Below, in pieces: positions 26,025 to 34,058 of a DNA stretch of 51,825 bases. The stretch is taken from the NCBI GenBank assembly GCA_001830425.1, contig MIAA01000037.1, forward strand, positions 45,983 through 97,807, written 5' to 3'. Made by a program: the position numbers and the translations under genes. This DNA is from Rhodospirillales bacterium RIFCSPLOWO2_02_FULL_58_16 (lineage in GTDB: Bacteria > Pseudomonadota > Alphaproteobacteria > Rhodospirillales > 2-02-FULL-58-16). The first letter of the stretch is position 1; every line of letters starts with the position of its first letter. A model generated the notes under the pieces. It was not told where the DNA came from. It saw only the letters and a program-made list of their open reading frames with translations, and searched no databases.

Positions 26025-28061
26025 GTGGATAAAAAAACACCATCGGCGCCGCGTTGCGCGGCCATTGTCGGGCCTTATCTCAGCGGCAAGACGACGCTGC
26101 TGGAAAGCATCATGGTGCGTTGCGGCGCCGTTAACCGCAGGGGCGGCGTCAAGGAAGGCAATGCCGTCGGCGACGGCTCGCCGGAAGCCCGCGCCCGCCG
26201 GATAAGCACCGAATTGAACGTCGCCTCCGCCGACTACAAAGGCGACAAATGGACATTCATCGACTGTCCCGGCTCCGTCGAATTGTCCCAGGACGCCGTC
26301 AATGCCCTGATGGTGGCGGACACGGCGATTGTTGTCTGCGAACCCGACCCCGGCAAGGTGCTGATCGTGTCGCCCCTGTTGAAGTTCCTCGAAGACAGAA
26401 ACATTCCTCACATCATCTTTATCAACAAGATGGACCACGAGATGGTCAGCGCCCGCGAGATGCTGAAAGCCTTGCAGACGGTGTCCGGTCGTCCGCTGGT
26501 GTTGCGCTGCATCCCGATGCGCGAGGGCGACAGGATCACCGGCCATATCGACATGGTTCTGCAACGGGCCTTCAGGTGGAAGGCGGGGGAAACTTCCGCG
26601 CAAATCGACGTTCCCGACGCCTCGAAAGACGACCTTAAACTGGCCCGCGCCACCATGCTGGAGGCCCTTTCCAACTTCGATGACATGCTGCTGGAAGACC
26701 TGCTGGAAGAAAATGTCCCCTCGCAAGATGAAACTTACGGCTACATGTCCAAGGCCTTCCGGCAGGCCTTGATCGTTCCGGTATTTTTCGGCTCCGCCGA
26801 ACAGAATAACGGCGTGCGCCGCCTGCTCAAGGCGCTGCGCCATGAGACGCCGGAAGTATTGCGGGCGGCGGCGAGGTTGGGCGTTGACGCCGCCGACGGC
26901 GGGCCGACGGCCCAGGTATTCAAATCCGTTCATGCCGGCCACTCGGGAAAGCTGTCGCTGGTCCGCGTCCTGACCGGCGAATTGTCCGACGGCATGACTC
27001 TCGGCGACTCGCGCATCAGCGGCATTTATCGCCTGCTCGGCCAGAAGCAGGACAAGACAACCGTCGCCGGCGCCGGCGAGGTCGCGGCGCTGGGCCGCAT
27101 GGAAGATGTCGCCACCGGCGACATGCTGTCCATATCGGGCAAGAACAGGACGAAATGCTGGCCGGAGCCGTTGAAGCCTCTGTTTTCACTGGCTGTCCAC
27201 GCCGTGAACCGGGCCGACGAGGTCAAGCTCGGCGGGGCGCTGGCCAAGCTGACGGAGGAAGACCCCTCGCTGTCCTGTGAGATGAACAAGGATACCAACG
27301 AGCTGCTGCTGTGGGGTCAGGGCGAGATGCATCTTCTGATCGCCATCGACCGCCTGAAGAACCGCGTCCGCATGGAGGTAAACACCCGTCGCCCCCAGAT
27401 TCCCTACAAGGAAACCATCAGCAAATCGACCTCCCAACATGCCCGCCACAAGAAGCAAAGCGGCGGTCACGGCCAGTTCGCCGACATCCATGTGGACATC
27501 AAGCCGTTGCCTCGCGGCTCGGGATTTCAGTTCAAGGAAACCATCTCCGGCGGCGCCGTGCCCAGGAATTACTTTTCCTCTATCGAGGCCGGAATAATCG
27601 ACTATATGAAGCGCGGCCCGTTGGGCTTCCATGTGGTGGACCTGTCGGTGACACTGACCGACGGCCAATACCATACGGTCGACAGCTCCGACATGGCGTT
27701 CAGAGCCGCCGCCCAGTTGGCCATGCGCGAAGGCATGCCCAAATGCGGCCCGGTGCTGCTGGAACCCGTCTTCAAGGTGGATATATCCCTTCCCAACGAG
27801 TTCACTTCCAAAGTTCAGCGTCTGGTCAGCGGGCGAAGGGGCCAGATCCTCGGCTTTGACGCCAAGCCCGGCTGGAACGGCTGGGACGAGGTTGCCGTGC
27901 AACTGCCGCAGGCGGAAATGCACGACCTGATCGTCGACCTGCGCTCGATGACGCTGGGCGTCGGCTCATTCAGTTGGGCGTTCGACCATCTTCAGGAACT
28001 GTTCGGCCGGGACGCCGATCAGGTGACGGCCGCCCGCGCCGAAGCCTTGCAGCAACATTAG
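26025..28061 (+). CDS. EF-G-like translational GTPase paralogue
   Basis: A 678-aa protein with EF-G domain order: GTPase (1-270), domain II, domains III-V (QIPYKETIS, KKQSGGHGQFADI and EPVFKVDI are EF-G landmarks). GTP-binding motifs: G1 GPYLSGKT (16-23), G3 DCPGS, G4 NKMD. The canonical G3 is D(T/C)PGH; here the catalytic histidine is replaced by serine. Switch I is also unusual (ARRISTELNVAS). It is therefore a divergent EF-G2-like protein, not the housekeeping fusA, which would sit with rpsL/rpsG. Start is GTG 26025 behind GGAAGGGGGGGG. Confidence 0.85.
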   Translation: MDKKTPSAPRCAAIVGPYLSGKTTLLESIMVRCGAVNRRGGVKEGNAVGDGSPEARARRISTELNVASADYKGDKWTFIDCPGSVELSQDAVNALMVADTAIVVCEPDPGKVLIVSPLLKFLEDRNIPHIIFINKMDHEMVSAREMLKALQTVSGRPLVLRCIPMREGDRITGHIDMVLQRAFRWKAGETSAQIDVPDASKDDLKLARATMLEALSNFDDMLLEDLLEENVPSQDETYGYMSKAFRQALIVPVFFGSAEQNNGVRRLLKALRHETPEVLRAAARLGVDAADGGPTAQVFKSVHAGHSGKLSLVRVLTGELSDGMTLGDSRISGIYRLLGQKQDKTTVAGAGEVAALGRMEDVATGDMLSISGKNRTKCWPEPLKPLFSLAVHAVNRADEVKLGGALAKLTEEDPSLSCEMNKDTNELLLWGQGEMHLLIAIDRLKNRVRMEVNTRRPQIPYKETISKSTSQHARHKKQSGGHGQFADIHVDIKPLPRGSGFQFKETISGGAVPRNYFSSIEAGIIDYMKRGPLGFHVVDLSVTLTDGQYHTVDSSDMAFRAAAQLAMREGMPKCGPVLLEPVFKVDISLPNEFTSKVQRLVSGRRGQILGFDAKPGWNGWDEVAVQLPQAEMHDLIVDLRSMTLGVGSFSWAFDHLQELFGRDADQVTAARAEALQQH

Positions 28062-28099
28062 GGTTTTTCATAAGCGCCCCCCACTATATCTTCTAAGAA

Positions 28100-28215
28100 T
28101 GTGTATTGTTGTGTGGATAACTTGTGGGTTGAATGTGTAAATATAGTAAAATTATACACAGAAAAGTTTATTTAACTGCATTTTTTTATTGAAAATCAAT
28201 ATTGAAATACTCAGC
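28100..28215. other. AT-rich segment with two DnaA-box matches
   Basis: TGTGGATAA (28112-28120) and TTATACACA (28152-28160) both fit the DnaA-box consensus TTATNCACA, in opposite orientation and 31 bases apart. Weaker variants (TTGTGGGTT, TGTGTAAAT) lie between them, and an AT-rich run (CATTTTTTTATTGAAAATCAA) follows. In GC-rich surroundings this resembles an origin unwinding region or a DnaA-controlled promoter. No replication gene is adjacent. Confidence 0.35.
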
Positions 28216-28419
28216 ATATAGCCTGCATAAGAAAGCGTCGATGTGACGAGTTCTTGCAGTTACGCAATGAATCCTTCCGGGTTTTGTCGCGTTGGCGGGG
28301 GCTGGTTGCTCCAGGGTCTTGTCGGCGCCTGCGCCGGGCGGACTTTGGATTTAAGGTGGTCGATTGGGCTGATTGGGGCTTTTGCTCTCATGACGCCGGT
28401 TCGGTTACCGGGCGGGGGG

Positions 28420-28768
28420 CCGCGTCTCCTTCGGGAGACGGATTGTTCGTGAATTTGTCGTTTCCTCCCCTGTGGGGACCGTTCAGATTCACGATTTCGG
28501 ACTTATGTCCGTAGGCGATCATGGTTTCCCGTTTCGGCGGTTTGCGCTGGAAGACGCCCCGGCGACGAGGCTTCAAAGGCGTGGGCTGCGGCTGCTTAGG
28601 CCCGAAGGTGAATCTCTGCCCAGGGTACGCCTTCGGCGAAGGGCAGCGCGGTGAAAGAGCTGCTTTCCGGTGCAAAAGGGGGCCTGGCCGGCTCCTGGAG
28701 GCGTCAGGGACGTCGCTACCGCGACGTCAATATGTAGGTTTCCCAGGACCCGCATGCCTGACGCCTCC
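28420..28768. other. Hairpin-rich non-coding region
   Basis: Within the 768-base gene-free gap 28062-28829 there are several perfect hairpins: CGTCTCC-TTC(G)-GGAGACG (28423-28440), CGGAC-TTAT-GTCCG (28498-28511), a composite CTGCCC...CGCC-TTC-GGCG...GGGCAG (28616-28646), and GGAGGCGTCAGG / CCTGACGCCTCC (28697-28708 / 28757-28768) enclosing GACGTCGC-TACC-GCGACGTC. A structured RNA is possible. I could not match it to tmRNA, RNase P, SRP or 6S RNA. Short frames here look like chance. Confidence 0.35.
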
Positions 28769-28801
28769 TACTTTCCACCGACAACCTTAACAATTGGTTA
28801 C

Positions 28802-28820
28802 GCGAAAAATAATTTTTCGC
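28802..28820. terminator. AT-rich perfect palindrome after the minus-strand operon
   Basis: GCGAAAAAT-A-ATTTTTCGC is a perfect 9-bp inverted repeat, 10 bases beyond the stop codon of the small membrane protein gene. It may terminate the htpG operon. No separate T tract follows, so this is a weak terminator call. Confidence 0.4.
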
Positions 28821-28829
28821 CTTTTGACG

Positions 28830-29033
28830 TCACGCCGACTCGTCCTTATCCCCTGAAGGCGCAGGCTCATCGCCGTTTCTGTCTCCCATCAGCGGCGGGC
28901 CGGGAAATTTCTTTTGAAACCCGAACATGCGGACGGCGAAAGCCGCCAGCACCGCCAATAAGGCGACGATGCCGAGAATCGCCGCCGTTTTTCCCGATGA
29001 TTCGGTGAATGCCCTTGATGGGTCAAAAGCCAT
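28830..29033 (-). CDS. Small single-span membrane protein
   Basis: A 67-aa protein with one clear transmembrane helix (about residues 16-40, TAAILGIVALLAVLAAFAV) and a charged, Pro/Asp-rich tail. It starts six bases after the upstream gene's stop, with GGGGAGGGG upstream, so it belongs to the htpG operon. No family is recognised; a small membrane anchor or accessory is possible. Confidence 0.55.
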   Translation of the reverse strand: MAFDPSRAFTESSGKTAAILGIVALLAVLAAFAVRMFGFQKKFPGPPLMGDRNGDEPAPSGDKDESA

Positions 29034-29039
29034 GTTCGT

Positions 29040-29525
29040 TTACCCCTCCCCGGTGAACCAGAACGCCGGCCGATCATACTCCCGCCGGTCGCACCATCGG
29101 CCGAAATCGTCCCTGGAGACGATCATCGCTTCAAGATAAGCCATGCGCACCAGATTGCCGAATTGGGCCGGAGGCAAGGCCGCCAGCGCGGCGAACATTT
29201 CTTCGTCAGCCTCGACTCTCAGCGCAGGCAGCGGCGGCAATATGCCTTTCAACTCCAGCACCCGGACCAGCCCCCTGCGGGTCAGGGCGACGGCGCCGTC
29301 AAGGTCGGGAACTTCGCCGTCAGCGCCCGCCGCCGCGCCCGGCTCCAGCGCGTGACCCGGCAGCACGATGGAAAGCATGCTCTCGCCGCCGGCTTCAAAC
29401 TCGCCCATCCATGCCGCCTGAAGCAAGCGGTGCAGAACCTCGTCGCGGGCAGCGGCGACCTCCCGCGCCCAGGCATCGGCGATCAGCCCGAAAGTCAAAT
29501 TATGATGCGCGCCGTGAGTCATCAT
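29040..29525 (-). CDS. Hypothetical protein in the htpG operon
   Basis: A 161-aa soluble-looking protein, acidic and Ala-rich, with a C-terminal motif RDDFGRWCDRREYDRPAFWF. No signal peptide or membrane segment is seen and I recognise no family. It follows htpG by nine bases and precedes the small membrane protein by six, so all three are probably one transcript. Codon composition is like that of its neighbours, which supports it being real. Confidence 0.6.
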   Translation of the reverse strand: MMTHGAHHNLTFGLIADAWAREVAAARDEVLHRLLQAAWMGEFEAGGESMLSIVLPGHALEPGAAAGADGEVPDLDGAVALTRRGLVRVLELKGILPPLPALRVEADEEMFAALAALPPAQFGNLVRMAYLEAMIVSRDDFGRWCDRREYDRPAFWFTGEG

Positions 29526-29534
29526 CTTAGCGGC

Positions 29535-31439
29535 CTACATCAACCCCTTCTCCAGGACCTTGGCCAGGCGCTTTGAAAAAGCGGCGGCGTCAGGCACCGT
29601 TTCGCCCTCGACGATACGCGCCTGATCCAGCAGCAGATGAGCGGCGTCGGACAACGAACTGCTGTCGCCGGCGCCGGCCAGTTCGGCCAGCTTCCCGATC
29701 AGCGGATGGCCGGGATTCACCTCAAGGATACGCCTGGAGGTCACGCCGGCGCCCAGTTGCTGATGCTGTTTCAGCATACGTTCCAGGTGCATGTCCATGT
29801 CGCCTTCGGCGGCGACCAGACAGACGGGGCTGTCAGTGAGACGTTCCGAGACGCGCACGTCCTTGACCGATTCGCCCAGCGCCGATTTGAAGGCGGCGAT
29901 CAACTTATCCATGTCGGGCGTATTCTTTTTGGCGGTCTTGTCCTCGTCTTTATCGGCCTTGTCGCCGTCGGCTTTTTTGCCCGCGATCTTGGACAGGTCG
30001 GCGCCGCCGCGCGTCGCCGACTTGAAGGCCTTTTCCTTGTATTTTACGGCGGCTGAAATCCAGAACTCGTCAACCGGGTCGGTAAGCAACAGCACCTCGA
30101 CCCCACGGTCCCTGAACCCTTCCAGTTGCGGACTTTGCTTTAACTGCTCCAGATCGTCGCCGGTGATATAAAAGATCGAGTCCTGCCCTTCCTTGATGCG
30201 GCCCGCATAGTCTTCCAGGCTCACCGGCCCGTCGCCGTTGGTGGAGTGAAAGCGGCTGAGTTCCATGATCCTGTCGCGGTTTTCAAAGTCATCGTAGATG
30301 CCTTCCTTGAACACGCCGCCGAAATTGTCCCAGAACTCGGCGTATTCGTCCGGCTTTTTCTCCGCCTTCTTCTTCAGTTCGCCGAGGATGCGCTTGATCA
30401 GGCCGGAGCGAATCTTCGCCAGCTTGGGATCATGCTGGAGCATCTCGCGGCTGATGTTGAGGGTCAGGTCTTCCGAGTCGACGACGCCGCGCAGGAAACG
30501 GAAATAAGACGGCAGCAACCCCTGGCAGTCATCGGTGATGAACACCCGCTTGACGTAAAGCTTGACGTGCTGCTTGCGGTCGGACTGAAACAGGTCAAAC
30601 GGTCTGGTCGAGGGAATAAACAGCAGATTGGCGTAGGACACCACCCCCTCTACCGCGTTGTGGATGGTCAGCCACGGATCGTCAAAGGTGTGGCCGACAT
30701 GATGATAGAATTCCTTGTACTGATCTTCGCTGATGTCGCTTTTAGCCCGCATCCACAAGGCCGAGGCGGTATTCAGCGTCTTGTCCCCCTCCTTGCCCTT
30801 AAGCACGATAGGAACCGGAATATGGTCGGAATGAGTCTTGATGATGGTCTGAAGCCGTATTTCCTCCAGAAACTCGTCTTCGCCTTTTTTCATGTGCAAG
30901 GTGACGGTGGCGCCGCGAGTTTTGCGCTCGGCGGCGTCGATGGTGAATTCGCCCTTGCCGTCCGAGGTCCACAGCCAGGCCTTGTCCTCGCCCGCCTTGC
31001 GGGTCAGAACCTCCACCGTGTCGGCCACCATGAACGACGAGTAAAAGCCGACGCCGAACTTCCCGATAAGGGCCATGCCGTCCTTGGATTTCTTGTCATA
31101 CTCGGCGCCGGCCTTGATCTGTTCAATGAAAGCCTGGGTGCCGGAGCGGGCGATGGTGCCCAGCATATCCACCAGATCGTCATGATTCATGCCGATGCCG
31201 TTATCAGAGATGGTCAGGGTGCGCTTTTTCTTGTCGATGGACAGTTCGATCCCGAGATCGGCCCCGCCGTCCAGCAACTCCGGTCCGGTGAGGGCGGCGT
31301 AGCGCAATTTGTCGCAAGCATCCGAGGCGTTGGAAGCCAACTCGCGGAGAAAAATCTCCTTGTGGCTGTAAAGCGAACCGGCGACGATCTCCAGCAGCTT
31401 GCTGACTTCCGCCTGAAACGTAAATTTTTCCTTGCTCAT
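29535..31439 (-). CDS. htpG: Chaperone HtpG (Hsp90)
   Basis: Bacterial Hsp90, an ATP-dependent cytosolic chaperone that remodels late folding intermediates. The 634-aa length is normal. GHKL ATPase motifs are clear: ELASNASDACDKLRY, DNGIGM and GKFGVGFYSSFMVAD. The middle domain contains RRVFITDDCQGLLP with the following RGVVDSEDLTLNISRE segment, and the C-terminal dimerisation domain has LEVNPGHPLI. A Lys/Asp-rich insertion near residue 500 is typical of alphaproteobacterial forms. AAGGAG lies upstream of the ATG. No convincing sigma-32 promoter was found. Confidence 0.97.
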   Translation of the reverse strand: MSKEKFTFQAEVSKLLEIVAGSLYSHKEIFLRELASNASDACDKLRYAALTGPELLDGGADLGIELSIDKKKRTLTISDNGIGMNHDDLVDMLGTIARSGTQAFIEQIKAGAEYDKKSKDGMALIGKFGVGFYSSFMVADTVEVLTRKAGEDKAWLWTSDGKGEFTIDAAERKTRGATVTLHMKKGEDEFLEEIRLQTIIKTHSDHIPVPIVLKGKEGDKTLNTASALWMRAKSDISEDQYKEFYHHVGHTFDDPWLTIHNAVEGVVSYANLLFIPSTRPFDLFQSDRKQHVKLYVKRVFITDDCQGLLPSYFRFLRGVVDSEDLTLNISREMLQHDPKLAKIRSGLIKRILGELKKKAEKKPDEYAEFWDNFGGVFKEGIYDDFENRDRIMELSRFHSTNGDGPVSLEDYAGRIKEGQDSIFYITGDDLEQLKQSPQLEGFRDRGVEVLLLTDPVDEFWISAAVKYKEKAFKSATRGGADLSKIAGKKADGDKADKDEDKTAKKNTPDMDKLIAAFKSALGESVKDVRVSERLTDSPVCLVAAEGDMDMHLERMLKQHQQLGAGVTSRRILEVNPGHPLIGKLAELAGAGDSSSLSDAAHLLLDQARIVEGETVPDAAAFSKRLAKVLEKGLM

Positions 31440-31599
31440 GACGTCGATAAAACTCCTTAACCGAGATAACTGAATTTCCGTCTGATATGTGCCGTAACGC
31501 CTCCCGGCGCAACCCCTCCCGGCCCCCCTTTCGGGATAACCCCATTCTAAAGATGTTCGTAAAACCGGGGTTAGCTCACACTAAATTATGGGGACATAA

Positions 31600-31863
31600 T
31601 TACCCGTGTTCGCGCTCAAGGTCGATGCCGTCAAAGGGCGCGGCGGCAAGCAATGCCTTTAATCCTTTCGTCTTTCCGGCGCCGAAGCGTTCACGCAACA
31701 AGGCGCGCGCCTCGCTTTCGCGGTCGGGGTCGGCAAGGGCGCTCACCACGCCCTTTACCAGCGGGGCATCGTCCTTGCGGACCCGCACTTCCAGGCGGAT
31801 GATCCCATGCCGCTTCAAACGGCGACGGTAGCAGGCGACAGCTTTCTTCCGGGCAACGGACAC
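31600..31863 (-). CDS. MazE-like antitoxin-type small protein
   Basis: An 87-aa basic protein starting with GTG 31863 behind GAGGAGG. Its RRRLKRHGIIRLEVRV segment followed by an acidic helix resembles small ribbon-helix-helix antitoxin-like proteins of alphaproteobacteria. No toxin gene follows on its strand: the next minus-strand gene is htpG. It lies back to back with the BrnT/BrnA module. Assignment is by pattern only. Confidence 0.45.
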   Translation of the reverse strand: MSVARKKAVACYRRRLKRHGIIRLEVRVRKDDAPLVKGVVSALADPDRESEARALLRERFGAGKTKGLKALLAAAPFDGIDLEREHG

Positions 31864-31951
31864 GGCAACCTCCTCGAACTATCTATCCGGTAATATATCC
31901 GAAAATGACCCCGGCGGTAAGCGTGTTGTTAAGGCGTATCTATCCCTGGGG

Positions 31952-31980
31952 TTGACGGCCTCTACCGCTGTATGTACAAT
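31952..31980 (+). promoter_or_regulatory. Promoter of brnTA (TTGACG-17-TACAAT)
   Basis: TTGACG at 31952-31957 and TACAAT at 31975-31980 are separated by exactly 17 bases, a strong sigma-70 type promoter. The ATG of the toxin gene follows at 32009. Confidence 0.75.
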
Positions 31981-31992
31981 AGAGTACATACA
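31969..31992. promoter_or_regulatory. Inverted-repeat operator over the brnTA -10 box
   Basis: TGTATGTAC (31969-31977) and GTACATACA (31984-31992) form a perfect 9-bp inverted repeat with a 6-base spacer, overlapping the -10 element. This is the expected place for the BrnT-BrnA complex to bind and repress its own transcription. Confidence 0.7.
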
Positions 31993-32008
31993 ATAAGCGA
32001 AGCTGACC

Positions 32009-32293
32009 ATGCGTATTGAGTGGGATGACGACAAGGATATCGCAAACCGGGCAAAGCATGGCGTCAGCTTTGAGGTGGCCAAGTTGGTTTTTGACGATCC
32101 ACTGCACATCAGCGTACAGGATCGTTTTGAGGGCGATGAGGAACGGTGGCGGACAATAGGCCTTGTCGGCGGCGTTGTCCTGCTGCTGGTGGCCCATACC
32201 TATCGGGGTAGTGATGCCGGAGAGGTCGTAAGAATTATCTCGGCGCGCAAGGCGAGTAAGCGGGAAAGGGTTGGCTATGAGCAAGGTGATTAA
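32009..32293 (+). CDS. brnT: BrnT family toxin
   Basis: A 94-aa RelE-fold ribonuclease toxin. It opens with IEWDDDKDIANRAKHGVSFE, the hallmark of the BrnT (DUF497) family, and ends with VRIISARKASKRER, which carries the conserved catalytic-type Arg/Lys residues. Known members cleave mRNA and are neutralised by BrnA. The stop overlaps the start region of the next gene, so translation is coupled. Confidence 0.92.
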   Translation: MRIEWDDDKDIANRAKHGVSFEVAKLVFDDPLHISVQDRFEGDEERWRTIGLVGGVVLLLVAHTYRGSDAGEVVRIISARKASKRERVGYEQGD

Positions 32294-32531
32294 ACGGCAA
32301 AAGCAGGAACTCGCCGCCCTGGCGGCCACGCCTGACGACAAGATCGATACTTCGGATATTCCCGAGGTTGCCGATTGGAACGACGCGCAAAGAGGGCGCT
32401 TCTACCGCCCGATCAAAGAACCCGTCACTATCCGTCTCGACGCCGACGTGTTGGCTTGGTTCAAGGCCCACAGCAACAAATACCAGACGGCCATCAACAA
32501 GGCGCTCAGGGAATACATTGCATCCCATTAG
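32277..32531 (+). CDS. brnA: BrnA family antitoxin
   Basis: ATG 32277, behind GGGAAAGGG, gives an 84-aa antitoxin; a TTG start six bases earlier is possible. The C-terminal half holds the ribbon-helix-helix DNA-binding segment (PVTIRLDADVLAWFKAHSNKYQTAINKALREYI). It should neutralise BrnT and bind the operator at 31969-31992 as a complex. Confidence 0.9.
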   Translation: MSKVIKRQKQELAALAATPDDKIDTSDIPEVADWNDAQRGRFYRPIKEPVTIRLDADVLAWFKAHSNKYQTAINKALREYIASH

Positions 32532-32551
32532 TCTTCAAGAACGCGGTCTAA

Positions 32552-33250
32552 CTAAGCACAACGGGGCGCGAGGACCGCTACGAAGGTCGCCGTCCATATT
32601 TTTGGGCTTTCCGTCAGCACAAGGCCGGCGAGTTTCTCGACGGGGCGTTGCAGGAAACGCTGCAATGTTCTTCCGCGCCTGACGGGAAGGCTTTGGACAA
32701 GTTCATATCCGGCCGCCGCCGCCGCCTGGCGAAGGCTGTCGGGGGTATAGGCCGCCCGATGGGTGAGATCGCCGAAATGATGGCGCGGCCCCCACGGCGA
32801 AGACATGTTCGGAACCCGGATGACGATCCTGCCGTCCGGCGTCAGGAAACGGCGCAGCCGTTCAAGAAGGGCGACGCCTTCTTCCGGCGGGAAGTGTTCA
32901 AAAACGTCAAACATGGCGACGCGGTGAAATGTCCGCTCCGGCTTTGAACAAAGATAATCATCAACGGTAGTCGTAAGGACATGCGCCGCCAGATCGGGCG
33001 GCATGTAATCCTTCACTCTTTTTTCCTGATCGACGCCGACGACATCCCTTGCCCCCTTTTCCTTGAGGTAGGCCAGAAAAAGCCCGCTGCCGCAGCCGAT
33101 TTCAAGAAAAGACATATCGCTCCGGCACTCGGCCGGTCGCCAGAATATGTCATCGAACTGACGGCGATGCTTACGCTTGACCACAGGCGCAACGTAGGTT
33201 CGGCTCGTCGCCCCGGAGGCGTAGAAATCTATCGGTTCGGAGTCGGGCAT
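32552..33250 (-). CDS. Class I SAM methyltransferase, paralogue A
   Basis: A 232-aa protein with SAM-binding motif I FLEIGCGSGLFL near residue 48, the acidic motif GVDQE, motif DVFEHF and post-motif IRVPNMSSPWGPRHHFGDLTH. It is a close paralogue of the gene just upstream (33229-33939), whose end it overlaps by 22 bases. The shared SSPWG..H.FGDLTHKAAYT block marks a type often found in polysaccharide or lipid gene regions. The substrate is unknown. Confidence 0.75.
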   Translation of the reverse strand: MPDSEPIDFYASGATSRTYVAPVVKRKHRRQFDDIFWRPAECRSDMSFLEIGCGSGLFLAYLKEKGARDVVGVDQEKRVKDYMPPDLAAHVLTTTVDDYLCSKPERTFHRVAMFDVFEHFPPEEGVALLERLRRFLTPDGRIVIRVPNMSSPWGPRHHFGDLTHRAAYTPDSLRQAAAAAGYELVQSLPVRRGRTLQRFLQRPVEKLAGLVLTESPKIWTATFVAVLAPRCA

Positions 33251-33939
33251 GGCTTGATGACGCCGATGAAATTGGCGCTCCAGATAGCGGGGGCTTCGGT
33301 CAGAAGCCGGGACAGAACGCCATGAAAAATATCCTCGACAATCCGCTTGGACGGGCTGCCTCTTTTCTGGGGCAGAAATGCGACGGCCTCATATCCCGAA
33401 GCCTGCGCCAACTGCGCGAGGCTGTCTTGCGTGTAGGCGGCCTTGTGGGTCAGATCGCCGTACTGGTGCGAAAGCCCCCACGGCGAGGACAGGTTGGGAA
33501 CCCTGATGTTGATCAGGCCGTCCTCGGCCAAAATGCTCTTGAGGCTTTGCAACAGCCTCACCGCCTCGAACGGCGAAAAATGTTCCAGCGCGTCAAGCAT
33601 CGCGATGCGGTCAAAGGGCGAGGCCGGATCATGGCCGGCGATGACCTCCCGAATGTCGGCGATGCGAACATGAGCGGCGATTTCCGGCGCCAGGAACTCA
33701 ACGACTTTCGGGTCGAGATCGACGCCGGTGAACCTCGTGACGCCCTTGTGTCGCAGATAAGAGAGAAAATGTCCGGCGCCGCAGCCGATCTCAAGAACCG
33801 ACATGGAGGCATCACAACGGGTCGGCAGCCAGAACTCCCGGTCATACCAGCGAATATGCTTGGGACGAAGGGCTTGCCGCTCATAGGCCTTGAACCCGGC
33901 GTAATTTTCGTAGAAATCTTCGGGCTTCCTGATGGACAT
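33229..33939 (-). CDS. Class I SAM methyltransferase, paralogue B
   Basis: ATG 33939 is preferred because AAGCAAGG precedes it; the frame is open from 33978. The 236-aa protein has VLEIGCGAGHFLSYL, GVDLDP, DALEHF and SSPWGLSHQYGDLTHKAAYT, like its downstream neighbour. The pair is a tandem duplication with overlapping ends, so probably one transcript. Similar binding sites but diverged N-termini suggest related yet distinct methyl acceptors. Confidence 0.75.
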   Translation of the reverse strand: MSIRKPEDFYENYAGFKAYERQALRPKHIRWYDREFWLPTRCDASMSVLEIGCGAGHFLSYLRHKGVTRFTGVDLDPKVVEFLAPEIAAHVRIADIREVIAGHDPASPFDRIAMLDALEHFSPFEAVRLLQSLKSILAEDGLINIRVPNLSSPWGLSHQYGDLTHKAAYTQDSLAQLAQASGYEAVAFLPQKRGSPSKRIVEDIFHGVLSRLLTEAPAIWSANFIGVIKPCPTPNR

Positions 33940-34058
33940 GACGCCTTGCTTATAACGGATACTCCCGGCCCGGCGCAATTCCGGCCTTTGTTAAGCGGCC
34001 ATTCATCTTGCCTGATTTATCAACGCCGCCGGATATCGGATCGTCTGTGGAGTTAAAC

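Noticed and set aside
28388..28675. Minus-strand ORF of 95 codons
   Set aside because: No ribosome site, no family resemblance, and it runs through several strong hairpins.
28230..28790. tmRNA, RNase P RNA or 6S RNA
   Set aside because: No tRNA-like ends, tag-coding segment, GAGGAAAGTCCGGGC core or 6S bubble pattern was found on either strand.
31440..31640. Sigma-32 promoter for htpG (CCCCATAAT)
   Set aside because: The nearest CTTGA is 21 or more bases away, outside the spacing expected for heat-shock promoters.
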